A stretch of 64,000 bases of DNA from Gemmobacter fulvus (GCF_018798885.1 NZ_CP076361.1:1889501-1953500); one strand, 5' to 3'; shown: positions 1 to 9,804, numbered from the stretch's first letter. Program-made: numbers and translations. Notes: generated by a model not told the origin, from the letters alone.

Positions 1-442
1 TTTCGCGGATACCGACAAAATTGGCCTCGACCGTCAGCCCCTGCTCTTCGCGCGCCTGCACCGCAGCGGCAAAGCTGTCATAGACATCCTGCGACAGGAA
101 CGGGCGGATGGCAGCAATGTCGCCCCGCTCGAACGCCATCAGGATCATCTCATAGGCACCGCGCGCGCCTTGCAGGAAGGTATTCACCGAAAAATCCGGC
201 TCGACCTGCTTCATCGCGGCCAAGGCCCGGGCAGTGGGGCTGCCATCGGCGGCGTGATCGGTGATGTCACGATCCGGGCCGCCTTCGATCACTTCGAAGC
301 CACGGGGCACGGGTTTCTTGACCTCGTCCGCCAGCGGCGGCTTCTCGAAGCCTTCCCGCGTGCCCAGAACACTGCGCAGCTTGAGAATGAGGAATACAGC
401 GATCCCGGCAAGCACAAGAAGTTGGATCAACGCATTGTTCAT
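1..442 (-). CDS. timA: Tim44/TimA-domain protein, N-terminal part only
   Basis: The gene runs off the left edge, so only the first 147 residues are visible. The start codon at 442 gives MNNALIQLLVLAGIAVFLIL, a single N-terminal membrane anchor, followed by a charged linker and the beginning of a Tim44-like domain (PDFSVNTFLQGARGAYEMIL, then the acidic stretch RGDIAAIRPFLSQDVYDSF). In mitochondria Tim44 tethers Hsp70 to the import channel. The bacterial relatives are inner-membrane proteins whose role is less clear. It is divergent from fxsA, and timA/fxsA/secB form a conserved neighbourhood in alphaproteobacteria. The family call is firm; function in this organism is inferred only. Confidence 0.85.
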   Translation of the reverse strand, partial: MNNALIQLLVLAGIAVFLILKLRSVLGTREGFEKPPLADEVKKPVPRGFEVIEGGPDRDITDHAADGSPTARALAAMKQVEPDFSVNTFLQGARGAYEMILMAFERGDIAAIRPFLSQDVYDSFAAAVQAREEQGLTVEANFVGIRE

Positions 443-557
443 TCGGACCTCAGCAGCAAAGATGGGGTTGGTTTCAAGCACCTTTCGTTCCTATGTAGGG
501 AAGGGGTGTGGACAAGTCCACCGCCTGACACAGAGTTGTTGCGGGGGAGAAGCAAAG

Positions 558-1034
558 ATGCGGCTGTTTGGCCCGTTTGTTGTATTGATGCTGGTTGAAA
601 TTGCACTGTTCATCACGCTGGGCGGATGGATGGGGCTGTGGCTGTCGCTTGCGGTGATTTTCGGCACCGCCTTTCTGGGGGCCGCCCTGCTGCGCGCCCA
701 GAGTCAGCGCATGGCGCTGGATCTCAGGGCCGCGATGGAGCGGATGTCCAGCCCGCTGTCGCCGATGGCGCATCACGCGCTGATCCTGTTTGCCGGGATC
801 CTGCTGATCCTGCCCGGATTTCTGGGCGACACCATCGGGCTTCTGCTGCTGATCCCGCCGTTGCGCCGGGGGCTGATTGCCCTGCTGGCGCGGTATGTGC
901 CGCAGCCGCCGCGCGATGGGTTTGGCACGCATCCGGGGGCGCGGCCCGACGTGGTGATTGATGCCGAATTCATCGAGCTGGACGATACAGCAGCCCCACC
1001 CCGCAGCGGCCCCTCGGGCTGGACACGCCATTGA
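558..1034 (+). CDS. fxsA: FxsA family inner-membrane protein
   Basis: A 158-residue protein starting MRLFGPFVVLMLVEIALFI. It has two hydrophobic N-terminal segments, then a third around residues 80-105 (ALILFAGILLILPGFLGDTI), followed by a basic and then acidic hydrophilic tail. The motif ILLILPGFLGD is typical of FxsA (suppressor of phage T7 exclusion). The ATG at 558 is the first residue of the recognisable domain; a longer in-frame reading upstream would overlap the divergent timA gene and is unlikely. No enzymatic role is known for the family. It probably sits in the inner membrane with its tail in the cytoplasm. Confidence 0.85.
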   Translation: MRLFGPFVVLMLVEIALFITLGGWMGLWLSLAVIFGTAFLGAALLRAQSQRMALDLRAAMERMSSPLSPMAHHALILFAGILLILPGFLGDTIGLLLLIPPLRRGLIALLARYVPQPPRDGFGTHPGARPDVVIDAEFIELDDTAAPPRSGPSGWTRH

Positions 1035-1103
1035 GCGAGGCCTGAACTGCTGCTAGACAGAGGGCAGTAATCTTGGCCAATGCCATTTCAGCAGGAGGAA
1101 CAG

Positions 1104-1610
1104 ATGACCGAGGCCAATGGCGCAACGCCAACCGCAGCCCCGCAAGTGAAGATGAGCGTTCTTGCGCAATATGTGCGGGATATGTCGTTCGAAAACATGG
1201 TCGCCCAGAAAGGGCTGACCTCGGGTGAAGTGCAGCCTGACATTCAGGTTGCCGTCAGCCTCGACGCCCGGAAACGGGCCGTGGAGCATCAATATGAAGT
1301 GATCAACAAGTTCCGCATCACATCGAAGAACAAGGCGACGGGCGACACCCTGTTCCTGATGGAAGTGGATTATGGCGGCGTCTTTCATGTGGAAGGCGTG
1401 CCGGAAGAGCAACTGCACCCCTTCCTGCTGATCGAATGCCCGCGGATGCTGTTCCCGTTTGTGCGCCGCATCATTTCGGACGTGACGCGCGATGGCGGCT
1501 TCCCGCCGCTGAACATCGACACTGTGGATTATCTGGCGCTGTATCGTCAGGAGCTGGCCCGCCGGTCGCAAGTGCAGCCTGCCGCAACCCAGCCCGAAAC
1601 CGTACAGTGA
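1104..1610 (+). CDS. secB: Protein-export chaperone SecB
   Basis: A 168-residue cytoplasmic chaperone that binds unfolded preproteins and hands them to SecA. I chose the ATG at 1104 because GGAGG lies about six bases upstream; the in-frame ATG at 1080 has no such site. The family core is visible: KMSVLAQYVRDMSFENM near the N-terminus, YGGVFHVEGVPEEQLHPFLL, the ECPRMLFPFVRRIISDVTRD block and GGFPPLNIDTVDYLALY. Length and motifs are standard. Its stop codon directly abuts the stop of the convergent dnaQ with no gap, so there is no room for a separate terminator. Confidence 0.96.
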   Translation: MTEANGATPTAAPQVKMSVLAQYVRDMSFENMVAQKGLTSGEVQPDIQVAVSLDARKRAVEHQYEVINKFRITSKNKATGDTLFLMEVDYGGVFHVEGVPEEQLHPFLLIECPRMLFPFVRRIISDVTRDGGFPPLNIDTVDYLALYRQELARRSQVQPAATQPETVQ

Positions 1611-2309
1611 TCAGCCGCGTTTGAGCCAGATCGCGCCGTCGCCCATCTTTGCCACAAAGGCAGCATGGGCGGCGGCTTCTTCCTCAGTCAGACGTGAGGG
1701 CAACGGCACCGGGCGCGGACGGGGACGCCAATCTGTTTCGGCCTGCACAGTGCCTTTTTGCGGCTGGGTCTGGGCCGTCGCCAAGGCGAAATCAGGCTGA
1801 CGACCGCCGATCAGCTCCAGATACACCTCCGCCAGAATTTCACTGTCCAGCAAGGCACCGTGTTTTTCGCGCGCCGAATTGTCGACGCCAAACCGGCGGC
1901 ACAAGGCATCGAGCGAGGCCGGAGAACCGGGGAACTTCTTGCGCGCGATCATCACCGTATCAATCGCGCGGTCATTGGGCAGCGTGGGAAAGCCCGCCAC
2001 GCGCAGTTCCCAGTTGAGGAACTTCATGTCGAATGCCGCATTGTGGATAACCAGCTTGGCATCGCCGATGAAATCCAAAAAGTCCTGGGCGCAGGCCTTG
2101 AACAGCGGCTTGTCACGCAGAAAATCATCGCCCAGCCCGTGCACCGCGAAGGCTTCTTTCGGCATGGTACGCTCGGGGTTGAGATATTGGTGATAGGTGC
2201 GGCCGGTGGGCATGTGGTTCAGCAGCTCCACCGCGCCAATTTCGACGATCCGGTGCCCTTCCGAGGGTTCAAAGCCGGTGGTTTCGGTGTCGAGGACGAT
2301 TTCACGCAT
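1611..2309 (-). CDS. dnaQ: DNA polymerase III epsilon subunit (3'-5' proofreading exonuclease)
   Basis: Proofreading exonuclease of the replicative polymerase. From the chosen start it reads [15 protein letters not shown], with the Exo I acidic motif DTETTG at residues 6-11, Exo II around [10 protein letters not shown], and the Exo [17 protein letters not shown] motif containing the catalytic His and Asp. The start at 2309 overlaps the coaE stop by eight bases and has GAG upstream; an in-frame ATG 12 bases further out is possible. The C-terminal tail after about residue 180 is proline/arginine rich, as is usual for alphaproteobacterial DnaQ. It is last in the maf-aroE-coaE-dnaQ operon beside the putative origin. 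Confidence 0.95.
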   Translation of the reverse strand: MREIVLDTETTGFEPSEGHRIVEIGAVELLNHMPTGRTYHQYLNPERTMPKEAFAVHGLGDDFLRDKPLFKACAQDFLDFIGDAKLVIHNAAFDMKFLNWELRVAGFPTLPNDRAIDTVMIARKKFPGSPASLDALCRRFGVDNSAREKHGALLDSEILAEVYLELIGGRQPDFALATAQTQPQKGTVQAETDWRPRPRPVPLPSRLTEEEAAAHAAFVAKMGDGAIWLKRG

Positions 2310-2895
2310 CACGGATCTCACGGATATAGGCGATCAAAGCCTGCACTGCGGCTTCGACAGAGGCAAGGCTCAGGGTTTCGATGATATGGGTTGCACGGGC
2401 GCGCTTTTCCGCATCCGGCATCTGGCGCGACAGGATCAACCGGAACTGCGCCTCGGTCATGCCCGCGCGTGACAGCACGCGCGTGCGTTGCAGGGCGGGT
2501 GGTGCCGTGACCAGCAGCGTGGCATCCATATCGGCCTCTGTGCCCTTTTCGAACAGCAGCGGAATGTCAAATACCACAATATCTGCCGTCTGCTGGGTCA
2601 GAAAACTGGCGCGATCCTGGGCTACCAAAGGGTGCACAATCGTCTCTAATGTGGCCAAAAGCGTGGGATCCTGCGCCAGCGCCCGCTTCAATGCTTCACG
2701 TGAAACACCGCCCGCCTCGATCGCATCGGGCAAGATCGCCGCGATGGGGGCAACAGCCGGGCCATCCGGCGCATAGAGCCGATGCACCGCAGCATCGGCA
2801 TCCCAGACCGGCACGCCTTGCGCCCGAAAGAACCCCGCCGTGGTCGATTTTCCCATACCGATGGATCCCGTCAGACCAAGACGAAACGGCATCAT
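2302..2895 (-). CDS. coaE: Dephospho-CoA kinase
   Basis: Last step of coenzyme A biosynthesis: ATP-dependent phosphorylation of the ribose 3'-OH of dephospho-CoA. A 197-residue P-loop kinase with [11 protein letters not shown] near the N-terminus, [23 protein letters not shown], and [11 protein letters not shown] as the lid/CoA-binding region. The start ATGATG overlaps the aroE stop by four bases (ATGA), implying translational coupling. An unusual feature is an internal near-perfect parS palindrome at 2692-2707, encoding VSREA. Confidence 0.95.
   Translation of the reverse strand: MMPFRLGLTGSIGMGKSTTAGFFRAQGVPVWDADAAVHRLYAPDGPAVAPIAAILPDAIEAGGVSREALKRALAQDPTLLATLETIVHPLVAQDRASFLTQQTADIVVFDIPLLFEKGTEADMDATLLVTAPPALQRTRVLSRAGMTEAQFRLILSRQMPDAEKRARATHIIETLSLASVEAAVQALIAYIREIRDA
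2692..2707. other. parS-like ParB site inside coaE (15 of 16 bases)
   Basis: TGCTTCACGTGAAACA differs from the perfect 16-base parS palindrome found three times in this window by a single base (C for T at position 3). It lies within the coaE coding sequence, about 1.7 kb from the candidate oriC and on the opposite side from parAB. ParB usually tolerates one mismatch with reduced affinity, so this may be a weak site. Confidence 0.6.
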
Positions 2896-3731
2896 GCGCC
2901 GAGCACCGCTTTGCGCGTGGCCTCGTCCACCTCGGGGCGCTGGCCGAACCAGCGTTCAAAACCGGGGGCGGCCTGATGCAGCAACATGCCCAAACCATCC
3001 ACCACGACGGCACCCGCCTCTTCGGCTTCGATCAGGAATTGGGTTTTGAGCGGGGTATAGACAAGATCCGTCGCCAACGCGCCGCGTTCCAGCGCATCCA
3101 GCGGGATGCGGAAATCCGGCTTGCCTGTCATGCCCAGGGCGGTGGTGTTGATGACCGTCGCCGCGCCCTCCAGCATATTGCCCGCCTGAACCCAATCCCA
3201 GACCGAGACCTTTGCGCCAAAATCGGTGCGGAAGGCCTCGGCCCGCAGGCGAGTCCGGTTGGCGATGCGCACTTCGGGAACACCGACCTCGATCAGAGCC
3301 GCGACCACCGCCCGTGCAGCGCCGCCCGCGCCAAACACAGCCGCAGGGCCGGCAGCGGGATTCCACTGCGGCGCGTTCTGCCGCAGATTGGCGATGAAGC
3401 CCGACCCATCGGTGTTGTCAGCATGAATCCGACCATCCTTGCGGAAGATCAGCGTATTGGCGGCACCGATCAGCGCCGCCCGGTCTGACACGATATCGGC
3501 AAGGCCCAAAATCGTCTCTTTATGCGGAATAGTGACGTTCAGCCCAACAAACCCCAGCTTTGGCAGGGTGCGCAAAGCCTCGGCAAGATCGGCCTGCGCG
3601 ATGTCCATCGGAATGTAATGGCCCTTGATGCCGTATTTCTTCAGCCAATAGCCGTGCAGCACGGGCGAGCGGCTGTGCGCGACAGGCGATCCGATGACGC
3701 CGGCAAGCGGAATGCGCGGATGATCTATCAT
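2892..3731 (-). CDS. aroE: Shikimate dehydrogenase (NADP+)
   Basis: A 279-residue enzyme of the shikimate pathway that reduces 3-dehydroshikimate with NADPH. The shikimate-binding motif [14 protein letters not shown] sits near residues 14-27, NVTIPHKE carries the catalytic Lys near residue 68, and the cofactor region [13 protein letters not shown] followed by NRT is the AroE NADP fold. The C-terminal [16 protein letters not shown] helix is typical. Its start overlaps the maf stop by four bases and its stop overlaps the coaE start by four, so maf-aroE-coaE-dnaQ reads as one coupled transcript. Confidence 0.96.
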   Translation of the reverse strand: MIDHPRIPLAGVIGSPVAHSRSPVLHGYWLKKYGIKGHYIPMDIAQADLAEALRTLPKLGFVGLNVTIPHKETILGLADIVSDRAALIGAANTLIFRKDGRIHADNTDGSGFIANLRQNAPQWNPAAGPAAVFGAGGAARAVVAALIEVGVPEVRIANRTRLRAEAFRTDFGAKVSVWDWVQAGNMLEGAATVINTTALGMTGKPDFRIPLDALERGALATDLVYTPLKTQFLIEAEEAGAVVVDGLGMLLHQAAPGFERWFGQRPEVDEATRKAVLGA

Positions 3732-4327
3732 GTGTCGATGAACTTTCGTGTTTCCAGATAGGTCAGCAGGGGCAAGAGCGGCAGCCCGAGAACGGTAAAG
3801 TAATCGCCTTCGATGGCGCTGAACAGCCGGATACCTTCCTCTTCGAGCTTGTAGGCCCCGACAGAGTGGCGAATACTGTCCCAGTTGCGGGCAAGATACC
3901 CAGCAAGCCAGTCATCCGAAAAGACTCGCATCGTCAGATCAACCCGCCCGACATGGCGCCAGATCGGCTGGCCCGCATCATAAAGCACAAGTGCCGACAG
4001 CAACCGATGCGTCTGACCGCGCAGCTTTTGCAGTTGCGCCCGCGCTTCCTCGGGCGTCTCTGCCTTGCCCCAGGCCTTGCGGTCAAATTCCAGAACCTGA
4101 TCGCAGCCAAGCACCAGATCGGCAGGATTGCGGTCGGCGATCTTGCGCGCCTTCATCTCTGCCAGCGCATCGGCAATGTCGCGCGGATGCGCGCCTTCGG
4201 CCTCCAGCGCGGCGCGCACGGTTTCTTCGTCAATCCGGGGCGATTGCGACGTGACCGACAAACCCGCCGCACGCAGCATGGTGAGGCGGGTTTCCGAGGA
4301 GGAGGCGAGAAGCAGGGGGCGTGGCAT
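3728..4327 (-). CDS. maf: Maf-family nucleoside triphosphate pyrophosphatase
   Basis: A 199-residue house-cleaning enzyme that hydrolyses non-canonical nucleoside triphosphates to monophosphates, also linked to septum control. N-terminal [19 protein letters not shown] is the Maf signature (S-x-R substrate site). A downstream [20 protein letters not shown] block carries the catalytic Asp and binding Lys. [23 protein letters not shown] near the C-terminus is the third conserved block. It is the first gene of the leftward operon, and its start is directly at the edge of the candidate origin, an arrangement shared with other alphaproteobacteria. Confidence 0.93.
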   Translation of the reverse strand: MPRPLLLASSSETRLTMLRAAGLSVTSQSPRIDEETVRAALEAEGAHPRDIADALAEMKARKIADRNPADLVLGCDQVLEFDRKAWGKAETPEEARAQLQKLRGQTHRLLSALVLYDAGQPIWRHVGRVDLTMRVFSDDWLAGYLARNWDSIRHSVGAYKLEEEGIRLFSAIEGDYFTVLGLPLLPLLTYLETRKFIDT

Positions 4328-4742
4328 CAGCTGGGGGCCAATCTGTGGAAAAGCTCAATTTGTTCCTGACGCCGTTTTCTGGACAAAACAGCCTTTCCGT
4401 GATTGGTGCCGGTCATGCCCCCGGGTTGTCAAGTCACTGTCCAAGATTGTCCACCTGTGGGAAGCGTTCCACGCCAAGCCGGGAAAAGCCACACATCCAC
4501 AGTGCGCGGATAAGTTTTCCACATTACCGAGACAGGCTTATAATTTTCTCATGCTATTGTAATTGTTAGGAAATAACCAAAACTTTCAAGATTGTCGACC
4601 CTCAGACGGAGCGGCTTATCCCGAGGATCTTGCTTGTGGACAAACGCGGGGAACTCTTCCGAAATTCGCTTATCCCCTGTCCCTACATCATCATTCCTTT
4701 TCTCTTTTCTTTCTTTAAGAAGAAGTAAGTAAAGAAGGGCAC
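4328..4742. other. Candidate chromosomal replication origin (oriC) in the maf-hemJ gap
   Basis: This 415-base gap between divergent genes is the longest non-coding stretch here and much less GC-rich than the surroundings. DnaA-box-like 9-mers, compared with TTATCCACA: 4344-4352 (reverse of TTTTCCACA), 4493-4501 (ACATCCACA), 4505-4513 (reverse, TTATCCGCG), 4515-4523 (TTTTCCACA), 4616-4624 (TTATCCCGA), 4635-4643 (reverse of TTGTCCACA, 8/9) and 4670-4678 (TTATCCCCT). An AT-rich segment at about 4537-4590 could be the unwinding element. A pyrimidine-rich run at 4691-4715 precedes hemJ. The position beside maf and close to parAB/parS fits known alphaproteobacterial origins. The region must also hold the promoters of maf and hemJ; I cannot place them reliably. 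Confidence 0.75.
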
Positions 4743-5195
4743 ATGATGATCGACATACTTCCTGACGCATATCTTTGGGTGAAAGTCCTACATGTCATCT
4801 CGGTGATCAGCTGGATGGCAGGTTTGTTCTACCTGCCACGACTGTTCGTCTATCACGCAGAACAGGTGGACGCGGGAACTGCGACGGATCGCATGTTCCA
4901 GACCATGGAACGGCGGCTGCTGCGCGCCATCATGGCACCTGCTATGCTGACGACCTGGCTGTTTGGTCTGGCACTGGTCGTGACCCCCGGCATTGTCGAC
5001 TGGTCGATGATCTGGCCCTGGAGCAAGGCCGCAGCGGTGCTGGGCATGACCTGGTTTCACATGTGGCTGGGCCGACAGCGCAAGGCCTTCGCGCAGGGCG
5101 ACAACAGGCTCAGCGGACGGCGCTACCGCCTGATGAACGAGGTTCCGACGGTTTTGATGATCGTGATCGTCGCATCGGTCATCGTGAAATTCTGA
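4743..5195 (+). CDS. hemJ: Protoporphyrinogen IX oxidase HemJ
   Basis: A 150-residue membrane enzyme that oxidises protoporphyrinogen IX to protoporphyrin IX, the penultimate step of heme synthesis in bacteria lacking HemG/HemY oxidases. The family N-terminus is clear: YLWVKVLHVISVISWMAGLF with the conserved His, then LPRLFVYHAE, with further transmembrane segments near 60-80, 85-105 and 130-150. MTWFHMWLGRQRKAFAQG carries the second conserved His. The start is ATGATG; a GAAGG four bases before the first and seven before the second ATG leaves 4743 or 4746 open. This is the first gene right of the candidate origin. Confidence 0.92.
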   Translation: MMIDILPDAYLWVKVLHVISVISWMAGLFYLPRLFVYHAEQVDAGTATDRMFQTMERRLLRAIMAPAMLTTWLFGLALVVTPGIVDWSMIWPWSKAAAVLGMTWFHMWLGRQRKAFAQGDNRLSGRRYRLMNEVPTVLMIVIVASVIVKF

Positions 5196-5214
5196 TCTGA
5201 TTGACTTTTTGCAG

Positions 5215-5260
5215 CGCATCCGGTAAGCGGTCGGCAAGCATGGCCGTCCGGCCGGATGCG
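5215..5260 (+). terminator. Inverted repeat in the hemJ-rho gap; terminator or rho-leader element
   Basis: CGCATCCGG (5215-5223) and CCGGATGCG (5252-5260) are perfect complements separated by a 28-base loop that is itself GC rich, followed by TTTCCCTT. It could terminate hemJ or act as part of the rho leader, since rho genes are often autogenously attenuated. The weak T-run makes a classic terminator uncertain. Confidence 0.4.
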
Positions 5261-5326
5261 TTTCCCTTGATGATACAGCATTGGCAGCCCCTCTGACGGG
5301 GTGGAGCCACAGATGAACGGTTATTT

Positions 5327-6598
5327 ATGACTTCCGAACGCTTGAACCTTGCAGACCTCAAAGCCAAGACACCGGCAGATCTTTTGTCGATGGCCGAGGA
5401 GTGGGAAATCGAGAACGCGCCTTCCATGCGGAAGGGCGAGATGATGTTCTCGATCCTCAAGGAACATGCGGAAGAAGGCTGGGAAATCGGCGGCGACGGC
5501 GTTCTGGAAGTGCTGCAGGACGGCTTTGGCTTTCTCCGCAGCCCGGAGGCCAACTATCTGTCCGGACCGGATGATATCTATGTCAGCCCGGAAATGATCC
5601 GCCAGTTCTCGCTGCGCACAGGTGACACGATCGAGGGTGTGATTCAGGCACCGCGCGACAATGAGCGCTATTTCAGCCTGGTGAAGGCGACGCGGATCAA
5701 CTTTGATGATCCCGAACGGGCGCGCCACAAGGTTCACTTTGACAACCTGACGCCGCTTTACCCGGATGAGCGGCTGAAGATGGAGATCGAGGATCCGACG
5801 GTGAAGGATCGTTCGGCCCGGATCATTGATCTCGTCTCGCCCATCGGCAAAGGCCAGCGTGCGCTGATCGTGGCACCGCCGCGGACGGGTAAAACTGTTC
5901 TGCTTCAGAATATTGCACATTCCATCGCGATCAATCACCCGGAATGTTACCTGATCGTCCTGCTGATCGACGAGCGGCCCGAAGAGGTCACTGACATGCA
6001 GCGGTCGGTGAAGGGTGAGGTTGTGTCCTCGACTTTTGACGAGCCGGCAACGCGGCACGTCGCTGTGGCTGAAATGGTGATCGAGAAGGCGAAGCGCCTT
6101 GTCGAACACAAGCGCGATGTTGTCATCCTGCTCGATTCGATCACGCGTCTGGGCCGGGCTTTCAACACGGTTGTGCCGTCGAGCGGCAAGGTTTTGACCG
6201 GGGGTGTGGATGCCAATGCGCTGCAACGTCCGAAGCGCTTCTTTGGTGCGGCGCGGAACATTGAAGAGGGTGGATCGCTGACCATCATCGCGACGGCGCT
6301 GATTGATACCGGATCGCGCATGGACGAGGTCATCTTTGAAGAATTCAAAGGCACCGGTAATAGCGAGATCGTGCTGGACCGCAAGGTCGCCGACAAGCGT
6401 GTGTTCCCGGCGATGGATATTCTGAAATCCGGCACCCGGAAAGAAGACCTGCTGGTCGAGAAATCGGATCTGCAAAAGACCTATGTCCTGCGCCGCATCC
6501 TGAACCCGATGGGCACGACCGATGCCATCGAATTCCTGATTTCCAAACTGAAACAGACGAAATCGAATTCGGAGTTCTTCGATTCGATGAATACCTGA
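5327..6598 (+). CDS. rho: Transcription termination factor Rho
   Basis: A 423-residue hexameric RNA helicase that terminates transcription. The N-terminal Rho-N helical region ([18 protein letters not shown]) is followed by the cold-shock-like RNA-binding domain ([20 protein letters not shown], residues about 66-84). The ATPase domain has Walker A APPRTGKT at 183-190, [14 protein letters not shown], the [15 protein letters not shown] Walker B/Q-loop region, and [20 protein letters not shown]. The end, FFDSMNT, is complete. The gene stands alone between hemJ and mnmE with a 130-base leader containing an inverted repeat, which may allow autoregulation. Confidence 0.98.
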   Translation: MTSERLNLADLKAKTPADLLSMAEEWEIENAPSMRKGEMMFSILKEHAEEGWEIGGDGVLEVLQDGFGFLRSPEANYLSGPDDIYVSPEMIRQFSLRTGDTIEGVIQAPRDNERYFSLVKATRINFDDPERARHKVHFDNLTPLYPDERLKMEIEDPTVKDRSARIIDLVSPIGKGQRALIVAPPRTGKTVLLQNIAHSIAINHPECYLIVLLIDERPEEVTDMQRSVKGEVVSSTFDEPATRHVAVAEMVIEKAKRLVEHKRDVVILLDSITRLGRAFNTVVPSSGKVLTGGVDANALQRPKRFFGAARNIEEGGSLTIIATALIDTGSRMDEVIFEEFKGTGNSEIVLDRKVADKRVFPAMDILKSGTRKEDLLVEKSDLQKTYVLRRILNPMGTTDAIEFLISKLKQTKSNSEFFDSMNT

Positions 6599-6634
6599 GT
6601 CGGGCGCCGGGTCAGGCAGGCGCAGGAGTGCAGC

Positions 6635-7927
6635 ATGGAGACGATTTACGCACTGGCCACGGCCAGAGGCAGGGCGGGTGTTTCTGTCATCCGCATTTCC
6701 GGCCCTCTGGCGCATGATACGGCTTTTCTGCTGACCGGGCGTGCCTTGCCGAAGCCTCGGCAGGCAGCGCTGCGTCGGATCCTGCACAAGGGCGAGCTGC
6801 TAGACGAAGGGCTGTTGCTGCTGTTTGGCGCAGATGCCAGCTTTACAGGTGAGGCTGTTGTCGAGCTTCAGCTGCATGGCTCTGTTGCGGTGGTGTCTGC
6901 TGTGTTGCGCGCGCTGTCAGAGATGCCGGGGCTGCGGATGGCCGAAGCGGGCGAGTTTACGCGGCGCGCGCTTGAAAACGGTCGGTTGGACCTTTCGCAA
7001 GTCGAAGGGCTTGCCGATCTGATTGACGCAGAAACCGAAGAGCAACGCCGCCAGGCGCAGCGCGTTTTGTCCGGCTATGTGGGCAAGACTGTTGAAGGTT
7101 GGCGGCAGAACATGCTGCGGGCGGCGGCACTTCTGGAAGCGACGATTGATTTTGTCGATGAGGACGTTCCGGTCGACGTGACGCCGGAAGTTTCCGGATT
7201 GTTGAGCCGGATGCTGGTGGAAATGCGTGCTCAGGTTGCGGGCTCTGCGATGGCAGAACGCATTCGTGACGGATTTGAGGTTGCCATCATCGGGGCGCCG
7301 AATGTCGGAAAATCCACCCTCCTGAATGCTTTGGCGGGCCGGGATGCGGCGATCACATCAGAAATCGCGGGCACCACGCGGGACGTGATCGAAGTGAGGA
7401 TGGAACTCGCGGGCCTTCCGGTGACGTTGCTGGATACGGCGGGTATCCGCGATACTGCAGATTCAGTCGAGGCGATCGGAATTTCTCGGGCAATTGAGCG
7501 GGCGCAGCAGGCTGATTTGCGACTGGTGATCCTGGATGATGCAGCGGATGATATACCCGTTGCGCTAAAGGATGGTGATATTGTGGTGCTCGGCAAAGCT
7601 GACATCTATCCGGATCGCCCTCATCGCCAGATATCGGGCCGAACAGGTTTGGGCATGGATATGCTGGTGCGCGATATTGGCCAGATCTTGTCACAGCGCA
7701 GTGCCGGGGCGTCGGGGCTGATCCGCGAACGTCATCGCATTGCGGTGAGCCAAGCCATTGAGGCTTTGGAATTGGCGCAGGCTGAGGTAAAGCTTGGGGC
7801 GGATAGAATCGAGCTTGCGGCCGAGCACATTCGTCAAGCCATGCGGGCGCTTGATGTTCTGATCGGTCGCATTGGCGTTGAAGACGTGCTTGGAGAGATC
7901 TTCTCCAGTTTCTGTATCGGAAAATAA
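6635..7927 (+). CDS. mnmE: tRNA uridine-5-carboxymethylaminomethyl modification GTPase MnmE
   Basis: Works with MnmG to install the 5-carboxymethylaminomethyl group on wobble U34 of several tRNAs. N-terminal folate-binding domain begins [20 protein letters not shown]. The G domain carries GAPNVGKST near residue 219, the GTTRDV switch, and DTAGIRD near 267. The C-terminal FCIGK holds the catalytic Cys of the family. At 430 residues it is slightly short relative to E. coli but normal for Rhodobacterales. AGGAG lies upstream of the start. mnmG begins two bases after the stop, so the two partner proteins are co-transcribed. Confidence 0.97.
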   Translation: METIYALATARGRAGVSVIRISGPLAHDTAFLLTGRALPKPRQAALRRILHKGELLDEGLLLLFGADASFTGEAVVELQLHGSVAVVSAVLRALSEMPGLRMAEAGEFTRRALENGRLDLSQVEGLADLIDAETEEQRRQAQRVLSGYVGKTVEGWRQNMLRAAALLEATIDFVDEDVPVDVTPEVSGLLSRMLVEMRAQVAGSAMAERIRDGFEVAIIGAPNVGKSTLLNALAGRDAAITSEIAGTTRDVIEVRMELAGLPVTLLDTAGIRDTADSVEAIGISRAIERAQQADLRLVILDDAADDIPVALKDGDIVVLGKADIYPDRPHRQISGRTGLGMDMLVRDIGQILSQRSAGASGLIRERHRIAVSQAIEALELAQAEVKLGADRIELAAEHIRQAMRALDVLIGRIGVEDVLGEIFSSFCIGK

Positions 7928-7929
7928 GG

Positions 7930-9804
7930 ATGTTTCACGTGAAACATTTCGATGTTGTGGTTATTGGCGGTGGCCATGCCGGATGTGAAGCCGCTGCGGC
8001 GGCAGCCCGCATGGGCGTAAAGACTGCGCTTGTCACGCTCAATCGAAAAGACATTGGCACGATGTCCTGCAATCCGGCTATTGGTGGCTTGGGCAAGGGG
8101 CATCTTGTACGCGAAATTGATGCCCTTGATGGCGTCATGAGTGGCGTAGCCGATGAGGCTGGGATTCAGTTCCGCCTGCTGAATCGCCGCAAAGGCCCGG
8201 CAGTGCAGGGGCCACGCGCGCAAGCAGATCGGGCGTTGTATCGGGCCGCGATGCAGGCTGCCTTGGCAAAGTATGCCTTTCTCGAGATTGTCGAAGGCGA
8301 GGTTTGCGATCTTCTGCTTGAAGGAGACCGTGTCGTTGGCGTCACATTGGCGGATGGCAGCGAGATCAGGTCAGCCAGCACGATTCTGACGGCAGGCACT
8401 TTCTTGAACGGTATCATCCATATCGGGGATGTTCGGAAAAGCGCTGGTCGCATGGGCGACAAGCCGTCGATTGCCTTGGCAGAACGGTTGGCAACCTTTG
8501 ATCTGGCGCGCGGGCGGCTCAAGACCGGCACCCCGCCACGTCTGGATGGCCGCACGATCAATTGGGAAAAGCTTGAACAGCAAGACGGGGACAAGGATCC
8601 GGTGCTGTTCTCTTTCCTGAACAAAAAGCCGATTGCGCGGCAGATCGCTTGCGGCATTACACATACGAATGAGCGGACCCACGACATCATCCGCGAAAAC
8701 CTGTCGCGCTCTGCGATGTATGGCGGCCATATCGAAGGGGTCGGCCCGCGTTACTGCCCGTCGATCGAAGACAAGGTGGTTCGCTTTTCTGACAAAACCA
8801 GCCATCAGGTGTTTCTGGAACCAGAAGGTCTGGATGATCACACGGTCTATCCGAATGGCATTTCGAGCTCCCTGCCCATCGAGGTTCAGGAAGCCTATGT
8901 GCATTCGATAGAAGGGCTGGAGCAGGCGAAGATCCTGCAACCGGCCTATGCCATCGAGTATGACTATTTCGATCCGCGTAATCTGCGTGAGACGCTGGAA
9001 AGCAAAACTATTCCAGGGCTGTATTTTGCCGGCCAGATCAATGGTACCACAGGATATGAAGAAGCGGCAGCCCAAGGGCTTGTGGCGGGCCTGAATGCTG
9101 CCTGCGCCGCGCGGAATCAGGATGCTGTGCTGTTCAGCCGGACATCGAGCTATATCGGTGTGATGGTGGATGATCTGCTCAGCTATGGTGTTACCGAACC
9201 CTATCGCATGTTCACCTCGCGCGCAGAGTTTCGCCTTTCCATCCGTGCCGATAATGCGGATCAAAGGTTGACGCCGCTTGGTATGGACATTGGCTGCGTT
9301 TCGTCATCGCGGGCCGCATATTTCGCTGAGAAGATGGAGATGGTCGTCAAAGGCAAAGCTGCTCTTGGTGCGGTGAAGCTGACACCGAAAGAGGCTGGTG
9401 AGATCGGTATCCCTGTCAGCCAGGATGGTGGTCGCCGGACGGCCTTGGAATTGCTCGCCTTCCCGACAGCGGTTCCCGAGATGTTTGCGGCAGTTTGTGA
9501 AGATTTTGCTGTTTTGGACACTGATGTGCAGCAGCAGATCCGCAATGATGTGCTTTATGCGCAATTTGAGTTGCGCCAATCGGCAGATGCGCTTGCCCTG
9601 AAACGGGATGAGGCGATGATTATTCCGGCTGATTTCGATTATGGCTCGCTCTCGGGTCTTTCTGGTGAGCTGACCCAAAAACTGCTGCGTATCAAGCCGA
9701 CGAATATCGCACAGGCCAGCCGCATCGAAGGCATGACGCCTGCCGCACTGATCCTGATCCTGTCTCGGCTTCGTAAAGCGCAAGCGCTGCGGGCAGCATC
9801 ATGA
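7930..9804 (+). CDS. mnmG: tRNA modification FAD enzyme MnmG (GidA)
   Basis: FAD-dependent partner of MnmE, 624 residues. The FAD-binding Rossmann motif [17 protein letters not shown] lies at about residues 9-25, [19 protein letters not shown] at about 50-68, and [20 protein letters not shown] is the second family signature. The C-terminal MnmE-binding helical domain ends complete. The first six codons (MFHVKH) are formed by a perfect parS palindrome, so the start region doubles as a ParB site. Spacing from mnmE is two bases, with no clean ribosome site of its own, suggesting coupling. The stop overlaps the rsmG start as ATGA. Confidence 0.97.
   Translation: MFHVKHFDVVVIGGGHAGCEAAAAAARMGVKTALVTLNRKDIGTMSCNPAIGGLGKGHLVREIDALDGVMSGVADEAGIQFRLLNRRKGPAVQGPRAQADRALYRAAMQAALAKYAFLEIVEGEVCDLLLEGDRVVGVTLADGSEIRSASTILTAGTFLNGIIHIGDVRKSAGRMGDKPSIALAERLATFDLARGRLKTGTPPRLDGRTINWEKLEQQDGDKDPVLFSFLNKKPIARQIACGITHTNERTHDIIRENLSRSAMYGGHIEGVGPRYCPSIEDKVVRFSDKTSHQVFLEPEGLDDHTVYPNGISSSLPIEVQEAYVHSIEGLEQAKILQPAYAIEYDYFDPRNLRETLESKTIPGLYFAGQINGTTGYEEAAAQGLVAGLNAACAARNQDAVLFSRTSSYIGVMVDDLLSYGVTEPYRMFTSRAEFRLSIRADNADQRLTPLGMDIGCVSSSRAAYFAEKMEMVVKGKAALGAVKLTPKEAGEIGIPVSQDGGRRTALELLAFPTAVPEMFAAVCEDFAVLDTDVQQQIRNDVLYAQFELRQSADALALKRDEAMIIPADFDYGSLSGLSGELTQKLLRIKPTNIAQASRIEGMTPAALILILSRLRKAQALRAAS
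7931..7946. other. Perfect parS centromere site at the mnmG start codon
   Basis: TGTTTCACGTGAAACA, a perfect 16-base palindrome identical to the widespread bacterial ParB recognition sequence. It begins at the second base of the mnmG start codon. Together with sites at 9830 and 13664 it brackets parA and parB, as expected for a chromosomal parABS locus. ParB bound and spreading here would cover mnmE-mnmG expression signals. Confidence 0.95.
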
